Position numbers and translations under genes: made by a program | Assembly (NCBI GenBank): GCA_017527905.1 | Contig: JAFXPK010000042.1 | Coordinates: 1-64,000 of the forward strand | DNA from: Paludibacteraceae bacterium | Lineage (GTDB): Bacteria; Bacteroidota; Bacteroidia; Bacteroidales; Paludibacteraceae | DNA length: 64,000 nucleotides | Reading direction: 5' to 3' | Part shown: in pieces, positions 45,283 through 54,480 of the stretch | Layout of the letters: each line of letters begins with the position of its first letter | Numbering within the stretch: position 1 is the stretch's first letter | The notes under the pieces: model-generated | Databases searched by the model: none | Told to the model about the DNA's origin: nothing | Seen by the model: the letters and a program-made list of their open reading frames with translations, nothing else

Positions 45283-46095
45283 TCACTTCAGGACCTCAAC
45301 CTTCATCTTGACATCCTGCAACGGTCTGTCGCCAGGAGCCGTCTTGACAGCAGCGATCGCATCGATGACCTCAAGGCCTTCGACCACCTCACCGAACACA
45401 GTGTATTCGTTATCCAAGAACGGGGTTCCCCCTATCGTCTTATAGTCTTTCCTCATCTCCTCAGGCATTTTCGCGCCAGTTTTACCGGCGAACTCCTTCT
45501 CCAACTGCGCCAATATTTCCGTCTGCAGTTTTTGGAGGCCTTCCTGATCCTTCGCGATTCGAAGCTTCTTCACCTCATCATTCCTCTGGTTGACGATTTG
45601 GTAGAAACGAGCCTCTTTCTCCTTATTAATAGACATATTCTCCATTTGGTTCAGCTTGGAATCATCCAACTTATCACCCTGCACGATGTAGAACTGGCAA
45701 CCCGAAGAGCGCTTCTCCGGATTCACCTGGTCGCCTTGACGGGCGGCAGCCAACGCACCTTTCTTATGATAATATTTTGGATAAACGAACTCCGCCGGGA
45801 TCGTGTAGCCCACATCACCAGCGCCCAACTGCTTGGAAGCCGGAGCATTCTTCGACTCCGGGTCACCGCCCTGAATCATAAAGCCTTTGATGACACGATG
45901 GAACAATAAGCCATCATAAAAACCTTTTTGCGCCAACTTAATAAAATTGTCACGATGTTGCGGAGTCTCATTGTACAACTTAACTTTCATACTACCATAA
46001 TCAGTAGTAATCAAGACCATAGTCTCCTTATCTTCAGCATGTACCGTCATAAAAAATAGAGTCAATAAAAATGTTACTATCAAGTTTTTTCTCAT
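45283..46095 (-). CDS. Exported cyclophilin-type peptidyl-prolyl cis-trans isomerase
   Basis: A 270-residue protein folding enzyme with a signal peptide (LIVTFLLTLFFMTVHAED). Cyclophilin motifs: YGSMKVKLYNETPQHRDNFIKLA, GLLFHRVIKGFMIQGGDP (catalytic Arg), SSGCQFYIVQG and the final block NEYTVFGEVVEGLEVIDAIA. An insertion of about 60 charged helical residues (KEARFYQIVNQRNDEVKKL...) interrupts the fold between the FYIVQG strand and the C-terminal block, a feature common in Bacteroidota homologues. Likely periplasmic, helping outer-membrane or secreted proteins fold. It precedes glyS by 40 bases in the same direction, divergent from rpmE2. Confidence 0.93.
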   Translation of the reverse strand: MRKNLIVTFLLTLFFMTVHAEDKETMVLITTDYGSMKVKLYNETPQHRDNFIKLAQKGFYDGLLFHRVIKGFMIQGGDPESKNAPASKQLGAGDVGYTIPAEFVYPKYYHKKGALAAARQGDQVNPEKRSSGCQFYIVQGDKLDDSKLNQMENMSINKEKEARFYQIVNQRNDEVKKLRIAKDQEGLQKLQTEILAQLEKEFAGKTGAKMPEEMRKDYKTIGGTPFLDNEYTVFGEVVEGLEVIDAIAAVKTAPGDRPLQDVKMKVEVLK

Positions 46096-46154
46096 AAGCG
46101 CAAAATTTTATTTCACAAAAATACGAATAATGTTTTTCTGTACAAAAAATTTTG

Positions 46155-46162
46155 TAATTTTG
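46155..46162 (+). promoter_or_regulatory. -7 box of rpmE2
   Basis: TAATTTTG, an exact TAnnTTTG match followed by CACCGC, 59 bases before the start at 46222. Confidence 0.6.
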
Positions 46163-46221
46163 CACCGCAAAAAGCGGGAATATAAATCGAATACAATAAT
46201 AACTACTAAAAATAAAAGAAA

Positions 46222-46473
46222 ATGAACAAGGAGATTCAACCAGAGAACTATCGTACGGTGGTGTTCAAGGACTTGTCGAACGGTGACACATTCTTCACCC
46301 GTTCTACAGTTAACACAAAAGACACAATCGAAATCGACGGAGAGACATACCCATTGGTGAAGATAGAAATTTCCAGCTCTTCACACCCTTTCTTCACAGG
46401 AAAGGCTAAGATGGTGGATACTGCAGGTCGTGTGGATAAGTTCATGAGCCGCTACGGTAACCGCAAAAAATAA
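46222..46473 (+). CDS. rpmE2: Ribosomal protein L31 type B
   Basis: An 83-residue large-subunit ribosomal protein. The opening [19 protein letters not shown] and the end [16 protein letters not shown] are typical of L31 type B. All zinc-binding Cys residues of the type A protein are missing, so it is the C-minus form that does not need zinc. In other bacteria C-minus paralogues replace the zinc form under zinc starvation; here the strong standard promoter and terminator suggest it is the main L31, as in many Bacteroidota. No Zur-like operator was recognised. Confidence 0.95.
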   Translation: MNKEIQPENYRTVVFKDLSNGDTFFTRSTVNTKDTIEIDGETYPLVKIEISSSSHPFFTGKAKMVDTAGRVDKFMSRYGNRKK

Positions 46474-46491
46474 GATCCGGAGAAAAAAGAC

Positions 46492-46525
46492 AAAGGGTAT
46501 CGGCATCCGGTACCCTTTTTTTATA
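46492..46525 (+). terminator. Terminator of rpmE2
   Basis: Stem AAAGGGTA-CGG with CCG-TACCCTTT (one internal mismatch) and a CAT loop, followed by a T-run, 19 bases after the stop. Confidence 0.88.
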
Positions 46526-46548
46526 CAATCAACGTCAGCCAACCCAGC

Positions 46549-47427
46549 ATGGAAAAAATCATCATATTCGGCAACAAGTACAGGGAAGAAGTCATCAAGC
46601 ACACCAATGTGTTAGCGAAAGCATTCAGAAACAAAGGCGTGGAAGTCGGCATAGAGAAAGACTTCTGCCAATTTCTCATAGAAAAAGGTTGCGACTTGTC
46701 CTACCCGCACTTCGTCATCGACGAGGACTGCGGGAATGCGGATATGGCCTTCAGCATCGGTGGCGACGGTACCTTCATCCGGGCGGCGGCGAAAATCGGC
46801 AAGAGCGGAATACCGCTGCTGGGTATCAACGCGGGTCGTCTCGGATTCCTCGCGGACGTCTCCGGCGACGAAATCAACAATGCGGTGGACGAAATCATGG
46901 ACGGCAAATATAAAATCGAGGAACGGTCGCTCCTCCGCCTGCACACGGAAGACCGGCTGTACACCGACTTCAACTACGCCCTAAACGAAATCGCGGTATT
47001 GAAGCGGGACTCCTCCGCCATGATCACCATACATGCTTGGGCCAACGGCGTCTTCGTCAACTCCTACCAAGCCGACGGTCTCCTCGTGGCCACCTCAACG
47101 GGTTCCACGGCCTACTCCATGAGCGTCGGCGGACCAATCGTGGTGCCTCAGGCCTCCAACTTCATCCTGACGCCTGTCGCACCGCACAGCATCAACGTCC
47201 GCCCTATCATCATCCCAGACACATGGGACATCGAGCTGAAAGTGGAAAGCCGCAACAAGCATTTCCTCATCGCACTGGACGGACGTAACAATATTTTCGA
47301 CGACAAGACAACACTCTCCATCCGCAAGGCGGACTTCACCATTAAAACAGTGAAGCGCGAAGACCAAGACTTCTTCTGCACGCTACGCACAAAACTCAGA
47401 TGGGGCAACGACGAAAGGGAACGCTAG
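46549..47427 (+). CDS. nadK: NAD kinase
   Basis: A 292-residue ATP-NAD kinase producing NADP. The hallmark GGDGTFIRAA holds the catalytic Asp73, followed by INAGRLGFLADV; the second signature GLLVATSTGSTAYSMSVGGPIV-type block (GSTAYSMSVGGP) and PVAPHSINVRPIII follow, all intact. Length and order match the bacterial family. Cytoplasmic. It starts 76 bases after rpmE2, beyond that gene's terminator, and is followed after 3 bases by fmt, so the two form an operon. Confidence 0.96.
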   Translation: MEKIIIFGNKYREEVIKHTNVLAKAFRNKGVEVGIEKDFCQFLIEKGCDLSYPHFVIDEDCGNADMAFSIGGDGTFIRAAAKIGKSGIPLLGINAGRLGFLADVSGDEINNAVDEIMDGKYKIEERSLLRLHTEDRLYTDFNYALNEIAVLKRDSSAMITIHAWANGVFVNSYQADGLLVATSTGSTAYSMSVGGPIVVPQASNFILTPVAPHSINVRPIIIPDTWDIELKVESRNKHFLIALDGRNNIFDDKTTLSIRKADFTIKTVKREDQDFFCTLRTKLRWGNDERER

Positions 47428-47430
47428 GAC

Positions 47431-48399
47431 ATGGGAAAGAAAGATTTGCGCATCGTATATATGGGGACGCCCGATTTCGCGGTCGAACCTTTAAAGAGAC
47501 TTGTGGAGGGCGGATATAACGTCGTGGGCTGCATCACCATGCCCGACAAACCTGCAGGAAGAGGCCACAAGATACAATTCTCTCCAGTGAAGGAGTATGC
47601 GTTAGAGAAAGGCATCCCCCTCCTACAACCCGAGAAACTCAAAGACGAGGCATTCCAATCAGACCTGAAGGCTTGGAACGCGGACCTTCAAATCGTCGTG
47701 GCCTTCCGCATGTTGCCGGAATCCGTCTGGAACATGCCACGCCTAGGCACATTCAACCTACATGCCTCCCTTTTGCCTCAATACAGAGGAGCCGCCCCCA
47801 TCAACTGGGCGGTCATCAACGGAGAAAAAGAGACGGGAGTCACCACCTTCTTCCTCACCCACGACATCGACACGGGTAACATCATCATGCAGGAGAAGGT
47901 GAAGATCGATGAGACCGACAACGTAGGCACCGTCCACGACAAACTCATGACACTCGGCGCAGACCTCGTCACGAAGACAGTGGACAAAATACTCGACGGA
48001 ACCATCACCACCACCCAGCAATCCATGCTATACAAGGATCCGTCCGAACTAAAACCCGCCCCTAAAATCTTCAAGGAGACATGTAAGATTGACTTCAACC
48101 AGAAGGCAAAAAACATACACAACCTCGTGAGGGGACTATCCCCCTACCCCGCCGCATGGTGCGAAATGGTTGGGAAAGACGGGAACATAACCTCCATCAA
48201 AACATTTGAGACAGAAGTCGTCAGCGATAAAAGCAACGGCACCCCCGGGACATTCTCCTTCGACAAAAAAAACATCGAGGTGAACACCGGAGAGGGAATC
48301 CTACGCATCAAGTCATTGCAATATCCAGGGAAAAAAAGGCTAAGCGCAGAAGAATTTCTCAGAGGATTCAAGATGGATGAGGTGGAAAAATTCAGTTAG
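47431..48399 (+). CDS. fmt: Methionyl-tRNA formyltransferase
   Basis: A 322-residue enzyme formylating initiator Met-tRNA with 10-formyl-tetrahydrofolate. The N-terminal domain starts IVYMGTPDFAVEPLKRL; the catalytic region carries FNLHASLLPQYRGAAPINWAVINGE (in part: SLLPQYRGAAPINWA) with the Asn-His-Asp set, then GVTTFFLTHDIDTGN. The C-terminal Fmt_C domain (KNIHNLVRGLSPYPAAW) contacts the tRNA. It is directly downstream of nadK. The usual partner def is not in the window. Confidence 0.96.
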   Translation: MGKKDLRIVYMGTPDFAVEPLKRLVEGGYNVVGCITMPDKPAGRGHKIQFSPVKEYALEKGIPLLQPEKLKDEAFQSDLKAWNADLQIVVAFRMLPESVWNMPRLGTFNLHASLLPQYRGAAPINWAVINGEKETGVTTFFLTHDIDTGNIIMQEKVKIDETDNVGTVHDKLMTLGADLVTKTVDKILDGTITTTQQSMLYKDPSELKPAPKIFKETCKIDFNQKAKNIHNLVRGLSPYPAAWCEMVGKDGNITSIKTFETEVVSDKSNGTPGTFSFDKKNIEVNTGEGILRIKSLQYPGKKRLSAEEFLRGFKMDEVEKFS

Positions 48400-48447
48400 G
48401 AAACGATTTTTAACTATTTTTCAAAACCACGTTACGGATTTTTTGCA

Positions 48448-48455
48448 TATATTTG
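48448..48455 (+). promoter_or_regulatory. -7 box upstream of the ECF sigma gene
   Basis: TATATTTG, an exact -7 match, about 104 bases before the ATG at 48559, leaving a leader of roughly 95 bases. No matching -33 element was found. Confidence 0.45.
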
Positions 48456-48558
48456 CATTAATGAAAGCATAAATAGAGAAACGAAATAAAGTATAAATAC
48501 AACTAAAAACTATTTGCCTATCGACACACGCATACTCAATTTTTAAACGTGAAAGAGT

Positions 48559-49152
48559 ATGATCATCAACAAATCGATGACCGACGACGAGTTGGTCAAA
48601 CTATATGAGGATGGCGTCAATGAAGCTTTTGATGCGTTATTGTTGCGCCATAAAGACAGGGTGTTCACAAACATCTACATGTCCGTTCGGGACAAAGACA
48701 TCGCCAACGACATATTCCAAGAGACGTTCATGAAGGCGATATGTACCATCAAGCAAGGGAAATACACAGAGAAAGGCAAATTCTTCCCCTGGATCATCCG
48801 AATCGCGCACAATCTCATCATCGACCAATACAGGACAGAAAAATCCGAGAACACCATCTCAAACGACGAGGATGACGAGCTCGACCTTTTCAATGACATC
48901 CGCCTATACGACGAGAATGTGGAAGATGTAATGATCAGAGAACAGATATACGAAGATGTCGTCAAGCTCATGAACCATTTGCCAGACAACCAAAAGGACG
49001 TCCTACGCATGAGGTTCTTCGAAGACCTCAGTTTCAAAGAGATAGCCGACGCAACAGGCGTAAGCATCAACACCGCCTTGGGCAGAATGCGCTATGCGAT
49101 CCTAAATCTCAGAAAACTAGCGGAAGAGAACGACATTTTCCTCTGCCAATAG
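48559..49152 (+). CDS. ECF-type RNA polymerase sigma factor
   Basis: A 197-residue sigma-70 family member with only regions 2 and 4. Region 2: LYEDGVNEAFDALLLRHKD, then DIANDIFQETFMKAI and FFPWIIRIAHNLIIDQYR (core binding and -10 recognition). Region 4: LPDNQKDVLRMRFFEDLSFKEIADATGVSINTALGRMRYAI (quoted as LPDNQKDVLRMRFF and GVSINTALGRMRYA). No anti-sigma gene follows; instead there is a terminator and a tRNA on the other strand, so it is an orphan. The acidic linker (NDEDDELDLFND) is long for an ECF. About 1.8 kb downstream lies porU; in Porphyromonas gingivalis an ECF factor (SigP) controls T9SS genes, but identity with SigP is not shown. Confidence 0.92.
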   Translation: MIINKSMTDDELVKLYEDGVNEAFDALLLRHKDRVFTNIYMSVRDKDIANDIFQETFMKAICTIKQGKYTEKGKFFPWIIRIAHNLIIDQYRTEKSENTISNDEDDELDLFNDIRLYDENVEDVMIREQIYEDVVKLMNHLPDNQKDVLRMRFFEDLSFKEIADATGVSINTALGRMRYAILNLRKLAEENDIFLCQ

Positions 49153-49180
49153 TCAACAAACAATCACCACACACTTGAAC

Positions 49181-49230
49181 GGAAGGATGGTTGTCGTCAA
49201 ATCACGGCGATACCCATCCTTCCCTTTTCC
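49181..49230 (+). terminator. Terminator of the ECF sigma gene
   Basis: A long imperfect hairpin: GGAAGGATGG (49181-49190) pairs with CCATCCTTCC, with an additional inner stem, followed by CTTTTCC. Confidence 0.7.
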
Positions 49231-49263
49231 TAGCCCCACCAATCACCCGACAGAGCACAAAAA

Positions 49264-49291
49264 AAGAGGGCGAACCATTGTTCGTCCTCTT
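49264..49291 (-). terminator. Terminator of tRNA-Asp
   Basis: A 12-bp stem with one G-T pair (AAGAGG-CGAAC and complement) and a four-base loop, followed on the minus strand by TTTTTTT, five bases after the tRNA 3' end. Confidence 0.9.
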
Positions 49292-49295
49292 CTAG

Positions 49296-49369
49296 CGGTG
49301 CGGACGGGACTCGAACCCGTGACCCCATGCGTGACAGGCATGTATTCTAACCAGCTGAACTACCGTACC
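49296..49369 (-). tRNA. tRNA-Asp (GTC) with an A-C mismatch in the acceptor stem
   Basis: A 74-nt minus-strand tRNA: acceptor 5' GGTACGG, 3' CCGCACC, D-arm GTTC-AGCTGGTTA-GAAT, anticodon stem CATGC/GCATG with loop CTGTCAC (anticodon GTC), T-arm ACGGG-TTCGAGT-CCCGT, discriminator G. Position 4 (A) faces position 69 (C); a T at 69 would restore pairing. CCA is not encoded. No other aspartate tRNA is in the window. The terminator at 49264-49291 follows directly. Confidence 0.9.
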
Positions 49370-49531
49370 TTCAACAACCGTTCTCTCTCGATTGCGGTGC
49401 AAAGGTAATCATAATTTTGATTCCGGCAAACATCCTGACAACTTTTTTCGGAAAAAATTCCGTTAACAATTTTTATCAGAAGTTCTCGTTATCTTTACAA
49501 AAAAATTAAAACGAAAGGAAAGACGAAGACG

Positions 49532-50314
49532 ATGGAGTTAACAGACACGCACTCACACCTATACGAGGACGAGTTCAAGGAGGACAGGGAAGATGCCATC
49601 CTGAGATTGAAGGAGAAGCACGTCACAAGCGTTTATCTACCCAACATAGACAGAGAGAGCATAGAGAAGATGCTTCAACTATACAGAAGCGACAAAAAGC
49701 TTTTTCACATCATGATGGGTCTCCACCCGACCAGCGTAAAAGAGGACTACAAAGAAGTCCTTCAACAAATATGGGGGGAATTATCCGGAGAGGAGATATG
49801 CGGCATCGGAGAGATCGGCATAGATTTATATTGGGACAGGACCTACCTCAAGGAACAAACGGACGCCTTCGAGATCCAGGTAGACTGGGCGGCGCAACAC
49901 GAACTACCCATCGTCATACACACCCGCAAAGCATTCGAAGAGGCCTTCGCTTCCCTAAGAAAATTCGACAAGAACAAGCTACGGGGCATATTCCACTGTT
50001 ACTCGGGATCTTTGGAAACAGCAAAAGAAATATTCAAGCTAGGAGACTTCAGTCTAGGCATCGGCGGCGTGCTCACTTTCAAGAATGCGGGACTTGCGCA
50101 AGTGGTCAAAGAGATCCCATTGGAGAAATTAGTACTGGAAACAGACTGCCCCTACCTCACACCCGCACCGCACAGAGGAGAAAGGAACGAAACATCCTAC
50201 GTCTTCCACGTGGCCGAGAAACTTGCGGAGATAAAGGGTCTTAGCTTAGAAGAGATCGCGGAAGCGACCACCCGCAACGCAAGAAACATTTTCAAGGGGG
50301 AAGACTCTCTTTGA
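49532..50314 (+). CDS. TatD family metal-dependent hydrolase
   Basis: A 260-residue TIM-barrel hydrolase of the TatD DNase family. Metal-site motifs: TDTHSHLYEDEF (His-x-His), GEIGIDLYWD (Glu), PIVIHTRKA, GIFHCYSGS and LVLETDCPYLTP (Asp). All are present. Family members degrade DNA 3'-to-5' or process D-aminoacyl-tRNA-like substrates; the in vivo role is unsettled. A one-mismatch -7 box (TATCTTTA, 49490-49497) precedes it. It is followed after 38 bases by the FAH-family gene, which has its own -7 box. Confidence 0.92.
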   Translation: MELTDTHSHLYEDEFKEDREDAILRLKEKHVTSVYLPNIDRESIEKMLQLYRSDKKLFHIMMGLHPTSVKEDYKEVLQQIWGELSGEEICGIGEIGIDLYWDRTYLKEQTDAFEIQVDWAAQHELPIVIHTRKAFEEAFASLRKFDKNKLRGIFHCYSGSLETAKEIFKLGDFSLGIGGVLTFKNAGLAQVVKEIPLEKLVLETDCPYLTPAPHRGERNETSYVFHVAEKLAEIKGLSLEEIAEATTRNARNIFKGEDSL

Positions 50315-50328
50315 AGCATAAAATATAG

Positions 50329-50336
50329 TATATTTG
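50329..50336 (+). promoter_or_regulatory. -7 box of the FAH-family gene
   Basis: TATATTTG, an exact match, 16 bases before the ATG at 50353. A TTTG lies 15 bases upstream of it (50310-50313), shorter than the usual spacing. Confidence 0.5.
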
Positions 50337-50352
50337 TAAAAACATAAGAAAG

Positions 50353-50964
50353 ATGAAGATATTAGCAGTTGGATGGAATTATGCGGAACACAACAAAGAG
50401 CTGAATCCCACGCAGTTGCCTAAACATCCGGTGATATTCATGAAGCCGGAGACGGCATTGCTGAAAGACAACAAGCCGTTCTATCTCCCGGACTTCTCGG
50501 AGAGAATAGACTACGAATGCGAATTGGTGGTGCGCATATCCAAGATGGGGAAAAACATTTCCAAGAAATTCGCCAACCGCTACTACGACGAGATAGGGCT
50601 AGGCGTCGACTTCACCGCGAGGGATTTGCAGAACGAATTCAAGGCGGCGGGAGCACCTTGGGAAATCTGCAAAGGATTCGACAACTCAGCGCCCGTAAGC
50701 GAATTCATCAGCAAAGAAGGATTTGACATTAACAGCCTGCGCTTCTCACTGAAGAAAAACGGGGAGACCGTACAACAAGGGAACACCTCCGATATGATAT
50801 TCAGCGTCGACGAAATCATCGAATATGTAAGTAAATTTTTCACACTAAAGACAGGAGACCTCATCTTCACCGGCACTCCTGTAGGCGTGGGACCCGTTCA
50901 CATCAACGATCGATTGGAAGGTTACATCGAAGATAAACTAATGTTCCAATTCGACGTATTGTAA
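50353..50964 (+). CDS. Fumarylacetoacetate hydrolase (FAH) family protein
   Basis: A 203-residue short FAH-fold enzyme. Visible motifs: KILAVGWNYAEHNKE, PVIFMKPETAL, DYECELVVRI (Glu pair for the metal), GVDFTARDLQ, and the C-terminal TGDLIFTGTPVGVGP. Short members of this family act as acylpyruvate hydrolases or oxaloacetate tautomerases/decarboxylases on small diketo acids; the exact substrate cannot be told from sequence. Cytoplasmic. It lies between tatD and porU (19-base gap to the latter), so it may be cotranscribed with porU. Confidence 0.88.
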   Translation: MKILAVGWNYAEHNKELNPTQLPKHPVIFMKPETALLKDNKPFYLPDFSERIDYECELVVRISKMGKNISKKFANRYYDEIGLGVDFTARDLQNEFKAAGAPWEICKGFDNSAPVSEFISKEGFDINSLRFSLKKNGETVQQGNTSDMIFSVDEIIEYVSKFFTLKTGDLIFTGTPVGVGPVHINDRLEGYIEDKLMFQFDVL

Positions 50965-50983
50965 AAACAAAAAACAAAGCATC

Positions 50984-53900
50984 ATGAAATCGAAGCAATT
51001 CCTTTACCCAATCATCGCAACCGTTTTACTCCTCTTTTCATGGGCAAACGTGGGAGCAACAAAATATGCGGAACATTCAGTCCTCGCTTCCGGCTCTTGG
51101 ACTAAAATTAGCGTGCAAGAAACCGGTGTATGCAAAATAACATATGATCAATTAAGGGAGATGGGATTCTCCAACCCGAAAGAGGTGCACATATACGGAT
51201 ATGGAGGCGCCATGCTAAGCGAAAACTTTAGCACCGAAAAGACCGATGATCTCAACGAGACACCCATCTATGATTCAGGCTCCGCCATCTACTTCTATGC
51301 GCAGGGCCCAATCAAATGGAACTACAGGGGGATGAACAAAAAACACCCATTCGACATTAGCTCAAACATCTACTCCAGCTACGGCTACTACTTCCTGACC
51401 AGCAATTCTACAGAGAGGAACCTCATCGGCCAAGCTCCTGCCGTGGAGGAGTCCGAGGATGAGATTGAAATAACGAATTACATAGAGCACATCGTCCACA
51501 AGAAAGAAGAGACGAACCTTGTCTCCTCCGGTAAAGGATGGGTAGGAGACGAGACCCCAATGGGGCAAAAGGTCACTTTGGAATTCAACGTGCCAGACAT
51601 AGACATCGACGAACTAGGAAGTTTATACCTCAGTTTGTTGGCCCATTCCGACAGGAACAGCACTGCCCGGATCATCTTCGGGGGAGAGACCTACGTGCAA
51701 GAAGTTCCTTTCAGCAACAAGGAAGCAGCCGCCATGCCAGTGGAGAAAACAATCGTATGGTTACCTTCGCAGGAAGAAAACGACGTCATAATCACCTACT
51801 TGGCTAATAACGGAACAGACAAACTATGGGTGGACCAAATTGTTCTATCCGCCTATAGAAAGCTGAAAATAAACAACGGGATCATGTATTTCCGCAATCC
51901 CAACACGGAAGAATTAGGCACATACAAATACGTCATCACCAACGCCACCCCGCAAACGATAGTATGGAACATCTCCAACCCTCAGCAGGTGGAACAGATG
52001 CCGACCGAAAACAACGGAAACGAGGTGACATTTAGGAGAGGACAGTCCGCAATGGAAGAATTCGTGGCATTCGACCCTTCCAGCACACAATTCGTCAAGG
52101 CAGAATTGGTAGGAAATGTCGCCAACCAAGATTTGCACGCCATGCAAGACATTGACTTCATCATCATCTCCAACGAGGCGTTCCTCTCCGAGGCTCAAAG
52201 ATTAGCGGAACTACACCAAGAGCATGACAACATCAGCACACTGGTTGTCACTCCAGAAGAAATCTTCAATGAGTTTTCTTCCGGAACGCCAGACGCAAGC
52301 GCCATCCGCTGGTTCCTGAAGATGTTCTACGACAGAGGGGAACGACAAAAACAGGTACTGCTCTTCGGAGATGGCATCTACGACAACAGAGGTATACTAA
52401 AGGAGACGAGGGGACTCAACTACGTCATCACCTACCAAGGAGGCAACAAGTATCAAGAAGCCAACTCATATGTCAGCGACAGCTACTTCTGCTTCCTCAA
52501 TGACAACAACAACTCAAAATTATCCTTAGGAGAGATGAAGATGGACTACGGAATCGGAAGATTGCCAGTCTCCTCCCTAACGCAAGCCACCAACATGGTG
52601 AACAAAGTTGAGAAATACCTCACCGCCAACAAATACGGAGATTGGAGGAACAAAGTTCTCCTCGTCGCCGACGATAACGAAGAGGGGAAAAACAGCATCA
52701 ATAAATTCTTCTCCTATTCGGACAACATCGGAGAAATCATACACACCAAGGATCCTTCCATGGAAATCCAAAAAGTACACTTCGACTCTTACACAAGAGT
52801 CGTAGGTTCGAATGGCAACCGATATCCTGAAGTGGAGGAAATCATCAACAAAAGCATACAGGACGGTATCCTCATCATGAATTATATCGGACACAGTGGA
52901 GAATTGGCATGGTCCGCGGAAAGAGTTTTCACCCAGAACCAAGCCGGCACCATCTTCAACGAGAAGCAAGGATTCTGGTTCACCGCCAGCTGCCGTTTCG
53001 CAGTCTTCGACGAACGTGTATCCTCCGCAGGAGAAGACCTCATACTCAACCCGAACGGAGGCGCATTAACACTGTTTTGCGCCGCCAGAACGGTTTACGA
53101 TTATCACAACGACAACCTGAACAGAGCATACGTCAGCAATCTATTCTCCAGAGACGAAGAGACTAAACTGCCGCTTCCTATCGGAGAGATATGCAAATTG
53201 GCGAAGAACACATTGGACAACGACTCCAACAAGATGTCATACACCCTTTTCGGAGATCCTATGCTGAGAATATGCTACCCGAAAGGAAACGTCTTAACTG
53301 ACTCCATCACCCTAATCGAAGGTGGCGTCACAGACACCATCCATGCACTTTCAGAAGTAAAAGTCTATGGGCACGTCGAAGACGATCAGAACAACCTCAT
53401 GAGCCATTTCAACGGGAAAGTAGACATCATCTTATACGACAAGGAAGTCACGCTAAGCACAAAGGGAAACACATTCGAAACGGAAGAAGAGAAGGAAAAC
53501 AAGAAACATAGATACAAAGATAGGACAACCATCCTGTTCTCCGGAAAGGCAGAAGTGAAAAACGGGCAGTTCTCCTTCGTCTTCAAGGTTCCGAAAGACA
53601 TTAACTACAATTACGGAACCGGCAGAATACATTACTATGCGATGGACGAATCCCTCGACTACGATGCGGACGGATACTCGGAAAAGTTCATCATCGGAGG
53701 GAGCATCCAAAACGATTCTCAAGACGACTGCGGCCCAGACATCAGGATGTACATGAACCACAACGCCTTCCTGTCAGGAGATAAAGTCAACGAGACGCCT
53801 GTCCTATTCGCAGAGATAAGCGACAAGAACGGAATCAATGCCTCCGGAAGCGGTATAGGCCACGAAATCACACTGACCCTCAGCGGAAATCAAACGCCTA

Positions 53901-54385
53901 TCATCCTGAATAAAGACTTTACCTATGACCTGGACAGCTACTCAGACGGTACAATCAACTACCAATTCTCCAAGCTGGAGCCTGGGCATTATACCGCGAC
54001 GCTCAAGGTATGGGATCTCCTGAACAACTCGTCCCAAAAGAGCATAGAATTCGTTGTGGACTATGACAACGACATACGCACAGACAAAGTCACGATCACA
54101 CCTTCCTTCGCAAAGGAAAACGCACAGATCAACGTATTCCACGACATGCCGAACACCGTTCAGAATTACACGTTCATCATCTATAACAGCTTAGGGAAAA
54201 TCATCCGGGAGACCACACCGACGCAAGAACGAATCGAGAAGAGCTACACCTGGGAATGGGACTTGAAAGACAACAAAGGGACCAGGGTACCCGCAGGAAC
54301 GTATCTTGTAAGAGTCGAGCATGAAAACGAGGAGGGCGAACACCACGGATTGACCCAGAAAATGATCGTACTCCCAGAAAAATAA
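50984..54385 (+). CDS. porU: Type IX secretion system C-terminal signal peptidase/sortase PorU
   Basis: An 1133-residue gingipain-like (C25) cysteine peptidase. Signal peptide (LYPIIATVLLLFSWANVGA), a beta-rich N-terminal part, then the C25 core with the dyad His637 (YIGHSGELAW) and Cys670 (FTASCRFAVFD). These align in position with His657 and Cys690 of Porphyromonas gingivalis PorU. The C-terminal region ends in a FlgD-like/Ig segment (GTRVPAGTYLVRVEHENEEG). PorU removes the T9SS C-terminal signal of cargo at the outer surface and transfers cargo to A-LPS as part of the PorU-V-Q-Z complex. porV, often the next gene elsewhere, is not here. Likely acts on proteins like that at 36496-43248, although type B signals may be handled differently. 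Confidence 0.93.
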   Translation: MKSKQFLYPIIATVLLLFSWANVGATKYAEHSVLASGSWTKISVQETGVCKITYDQLREMGFSNPKEVHIYGYGGAMLSENFSTEKTDDLNETPIYDSGSAIYFYAQGPIKWNYRGMNKKHPFDISSNIYSSYGYYFLTSNSTERNLIGQAPAVEESEDEIEITNYIEHIVHKKEETNLVSSGKGWVGDETPMGQKVTLEFNVPDIDIDELGSLYLSLLAHSDRNSTARIIFGGETYVQEVPFSNKEAAAMPVEKTIVWLPSQEENDVIITYLANNGTDKLWVDQIVLSAYRKLKINNGIMYFRNPNTEELGTYKYVITNATPQTIVWNISNPQQVEQMPTENNGNEVTFRRGQSAMEEFVAFDPSSTQFVKAELVGNVANQDLHAMQDIDFIIISNEAFLSEAQRLAELHQEHDNISTLVVTPEEIFNEFSSGTPDASAIRWFLKMFYDRGERQKQVLLFGDGIYDNRGILKETRGLNYVITYQGGNKYQEANSYVSDSYFCFLNDNNNSKLSLGEMKMDYGIGRLPVSSLTQATNMVNKVEKYLTANKYGDWRNKVLLVADDNEEGKNSINKFFSYSDNIGEIIHTKDPSMEIQKVHFDSYTRVVGSNGNRYPEVEEIINKSIQDGILIMNYIGHSGELAWSAERVFTQNQAGTIFNEKQGFWFTASCRFAVFDERVSSAGEDLILNPNGGALTLFCAARTVYDYHNDNLNRAYVSNLFSRDEETKLPLPIGEICKLAKNTLDNDSNKMSYTLFGDPMLRICYPKGNVLTDSITLIEGGVTDTIHALSEVKVYGHVEDDQNNLMSHFNGKVDIILYDKEVTLSTKGNTFETEEEKENKKHRYKDRTTILFSGKAEVKNGQFSFVFKVPKDINYNYGTGRIHYYAMDESLDYDADGYSEKFIIGGSIQNDSQDDCGPDIRMYMNHNAFLSGDKVNETPVLFAEISDKNGINASGSGIGHEITLTLSGNQTPIILNKDFTYDLDSYSDGTINYQFSKLEPGHYTATLKVWDLLNNSSQKSIEFVVDYDNDIRTDKVTITPSFAKENAQINVFHDMPNTVQNYTFIIYNSLGKIIRETTPTQERIEKSYTWEWDLKDNKGTRVPAGTYLVRVEHENEEGEHHGLTQKMIVLPEK

Positions 54386-54480
54386 GAGAAATACAACGCA
54401 GAGAAAATATATTATAACATTTTTTCACAAAAAAATTATACATTCGCGATAACAATGTTATTGAACATATTTTGAACGAA

